Source: Erysipelotrichaceae bacterium (lineage in GTDB: Bacteria; Bacillota_I; Bacilli_A; Erysipelotrichales; Erysipelotrichaceae). From it: DNA of 6,788 nucleotides. The translations under genes were made by a program, and so were the position numbers. Where the stretch lies: contig CAAGJS010000064.1 of NCBI GenBank assembly GCA_900770275.1, forward strand, positions 1 to 6,788. Direction: 5' to 3'. This document shows, in pieces, positions 5,671 through 6,788 of this stretch. Under the pieces are notes generated by a model. It made no database searches, was not told the DNA's origin, and saw only the letters and a program-made list of their open reading frames with translations. How positions within the stretch are numbered: position 1 is the first letter of the stretch; the number at the start of each line of letters is the position of its first letter.

Positions 5671-6788
5671 ATGAAATATCGTCAACTTGGCAGGACCGGC
5701 CTGTCGGTCAGTGAGGTCGGTGTCGGCTGTGAGGGGTTTGTCGGGAAGAGTGCTTCGGAGGTTCGTGCGCTTGTGGATGCCATGGAGGATCTCGGGATCA
5801 ACTTCATGGATTTCTATTCCCCGGACCCGGCACTGCTTGAGAACTTTGGTCATGCGATTGCAGGGCGTCGGGATAAGTTTATTTTGCAGCAGCACCTTTG
5901 TGCGGTCTGGAAGAACGGGCAGTACTTAAGGACCCGGAACGTAGAGGAGACAAAGAGGGGATTCGAGGAGCGGCTTCGTCTTGTCGGGACGGATCATTTC
6001 GAGATCGGCATGATCCACTACGTGGATGCCCTGTCGGACTGGGAGGTCTGCAGGCGGGACATCCTGCCGATTGCAAGGAAGCTCAAGGACGAGGGGAAGA
6101 TCCTGCACATCGGCCTCTCGTCCCATAACCCGGAGGTTGCCCTGGAGGCGATTAAGGAGGAGGATCTTCAGGCCCTTCTGTTCAGCGTCAATCCCTGCTA
6201 TGACCTGCAGCCTGCAGGGGAGGACGTGGAGCAGCTGTGGGCGGAGAGTGCGTATTCGCATCCTCTCCTGAACATGGATCCTGCCCGTCAGAGGCTGTAC
6301 GAGACCTGTGAGAGGCAGGGTGTCGGGATCGATGTCATGAAGGCGTTCGGAGGCGGAGATCTCCTGCATGCGGACGTCTCCCCGGCAAAGGTAAGCCTGT
6401 CCCCGTATGAGTGCATGGCCTATGCGCTCTCAAGACCCGGCGTTGCCTCGGTCATGGCGGGGGCAAGGTCTGCCCGTGAGCTTGTGGAGGACGGAAAGTA
6501 CTCTGATGCGCCGGAAGAGCACAAGGACTTTGCAGGGGCTCTTGCCTCCATGCCGATGATCCGCTGGGAGGGGCACTGCATGTACTGCGGTCACTGTGCA
6601 CCGTGTCCTGTGGGGATCCCGGTGGCGGATGTGACAAGGTATCTGAACCTTGCAAGAGCACAGGGATCCGTTCCGGAGACGGTGGCACAGCATTACAGCT
6701 TTCTTGCCCATCACGGATCGGAGTGTATCGGGTGCGGTGCCTGTGAGACGAGATGTCCCTTCCATGTCCCGGTCCGGGAGAACATGCG
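5671..6788 (+). CDS. Aldo/keto reductase with C-terminal 4Fe-4S domain (3' end missing)
   Basis: The ATG at 5671 follows GGAGG at 5662-5666. The frame stays open to the window edge, giving 372 residues without a stop. The N-terminus MKYRQLGRTGLSVSEVGVGC is the classic start of the aldo/keto reductase barrel, and EGKILHIGLSSHNPE and VGIDVMKAFGGGDLL are typical later strands. After the barrel comes C303-x2-C306-x2-C309-x2-C312-P, then C352-x2-C355-x2-C358-x3-C362-P. These are Fe-S ligands as in the ferredoxin-fused reductases of anaerobes, which are cytoplasmic oxidoreductases of mostly unknown substrate. Of the usual catalytic tetrad, Asp47 and His116 are present. The expected Tyr position is Asp52 (Tyr49 is nearby), and the expected Lys position is Gln74. 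The chemistry may therefore differ from ordinary carbonyl reduction. The gene is clearly GC-richer than the others and is probably a separate transcription unit, since a terminator precedes it. Confidence 0.93.
   Translation, partial: MKYRQLGRTGLSVSEVGVGCEGFVGKSASEVRALVDAMEDLGINFMDFYSPDPALLENFGHAIAGRRDKFILQQHLCAVWKNGQYLRTRNVEETKRGFEERLRLVGTDHFEIGMIHYVDALSDWEVCRRDILPIARKLKDEGKILHIGLSSHNPEVALEAIKEEDLQALLFSVNPCYDLQPAGEDVEQLWAESAYSHPLLNMDPARQRLYETCERQGVGIDVMKAFGGGDLLHADVSPAKVSLSPYECMAYALSRPGVASVMAGARSARELVEDGKYSDAPEEHKDFAGALASMPMIRWEGHCMYCGHCAPCPVGIPVADVTRYLNLARAQGSVPETVAQHYSFLAHHGSECIGCGACETRCPFHVPVRENM

Noticed and set aside
5926..6369. Minus-strand frames opposite the reductase
   Set aside because: Long antisense frames are expected in a GC-rich gene; the plus strand carries unmistakable reductase and Fe-S motifs.

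Overview
The window looks like chromosomal DNA of a Gram-positive anaerobe of the Clostridia, probably Lachnospiraceae or a close relative from a gut or rumen community. This rests on AGGAGG-like ribosome binding sites, a short class III prepilin leader, a Gram-positive-style lipoprotein, and an aldo/keto reductase with a C-terminal double-cysteine Fe-S domain of a kind common in that group. The assignment comes from family resemblance and was not tested by a search.

Layout from left to right, all genes on the + strand. Bases 1-1737 hold the 3' part of a gene for a large polytopic membrane protein resembling GT-C glycosyltransferases. An intergenic stretch of 229 bases follows, then a gene for a 301-residue secreted lipoprotein of unknown function (1967-2872). 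An apparently complete insertion sequence of about 1.95 kb occupies about 2880-4829. It has 18-bp terminal inverted repeats matching at 17 positions and one ISL3-type transposase gene with an unusual lysine/arginine-rich insert. Next is a small type IV pilin-like gene (4905-5453), a strong hairpin-plus-T-tract terminator (5577-5644), and the 5' part of an aldo/keto reductase gene with a 4Fe-4S domain that runs off the right edge (5671-6788).

The membrane protein, lipoprotein and pilin are all envelope proteins and could form one surface-appendage or surface-glycan locus interrupted by the IS. This is inference: no target-site duplication is visible around the IS, so its two flanks may not have been neighbours originally. 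The reductase lies behind the terminator, is clearly richer in G+C, and is probably an unrelated metabolic gene. No tRNA, rRNA, CRISPR array or recognisable riboswitch was seen. I found no clearly new defence or mobile system. The most unusual items are the inserted domain in the transposase, the reductase's apparent loss of two of its four usual catalytic residues, and the possible pairing of a GT-C-like protein with a pilin.
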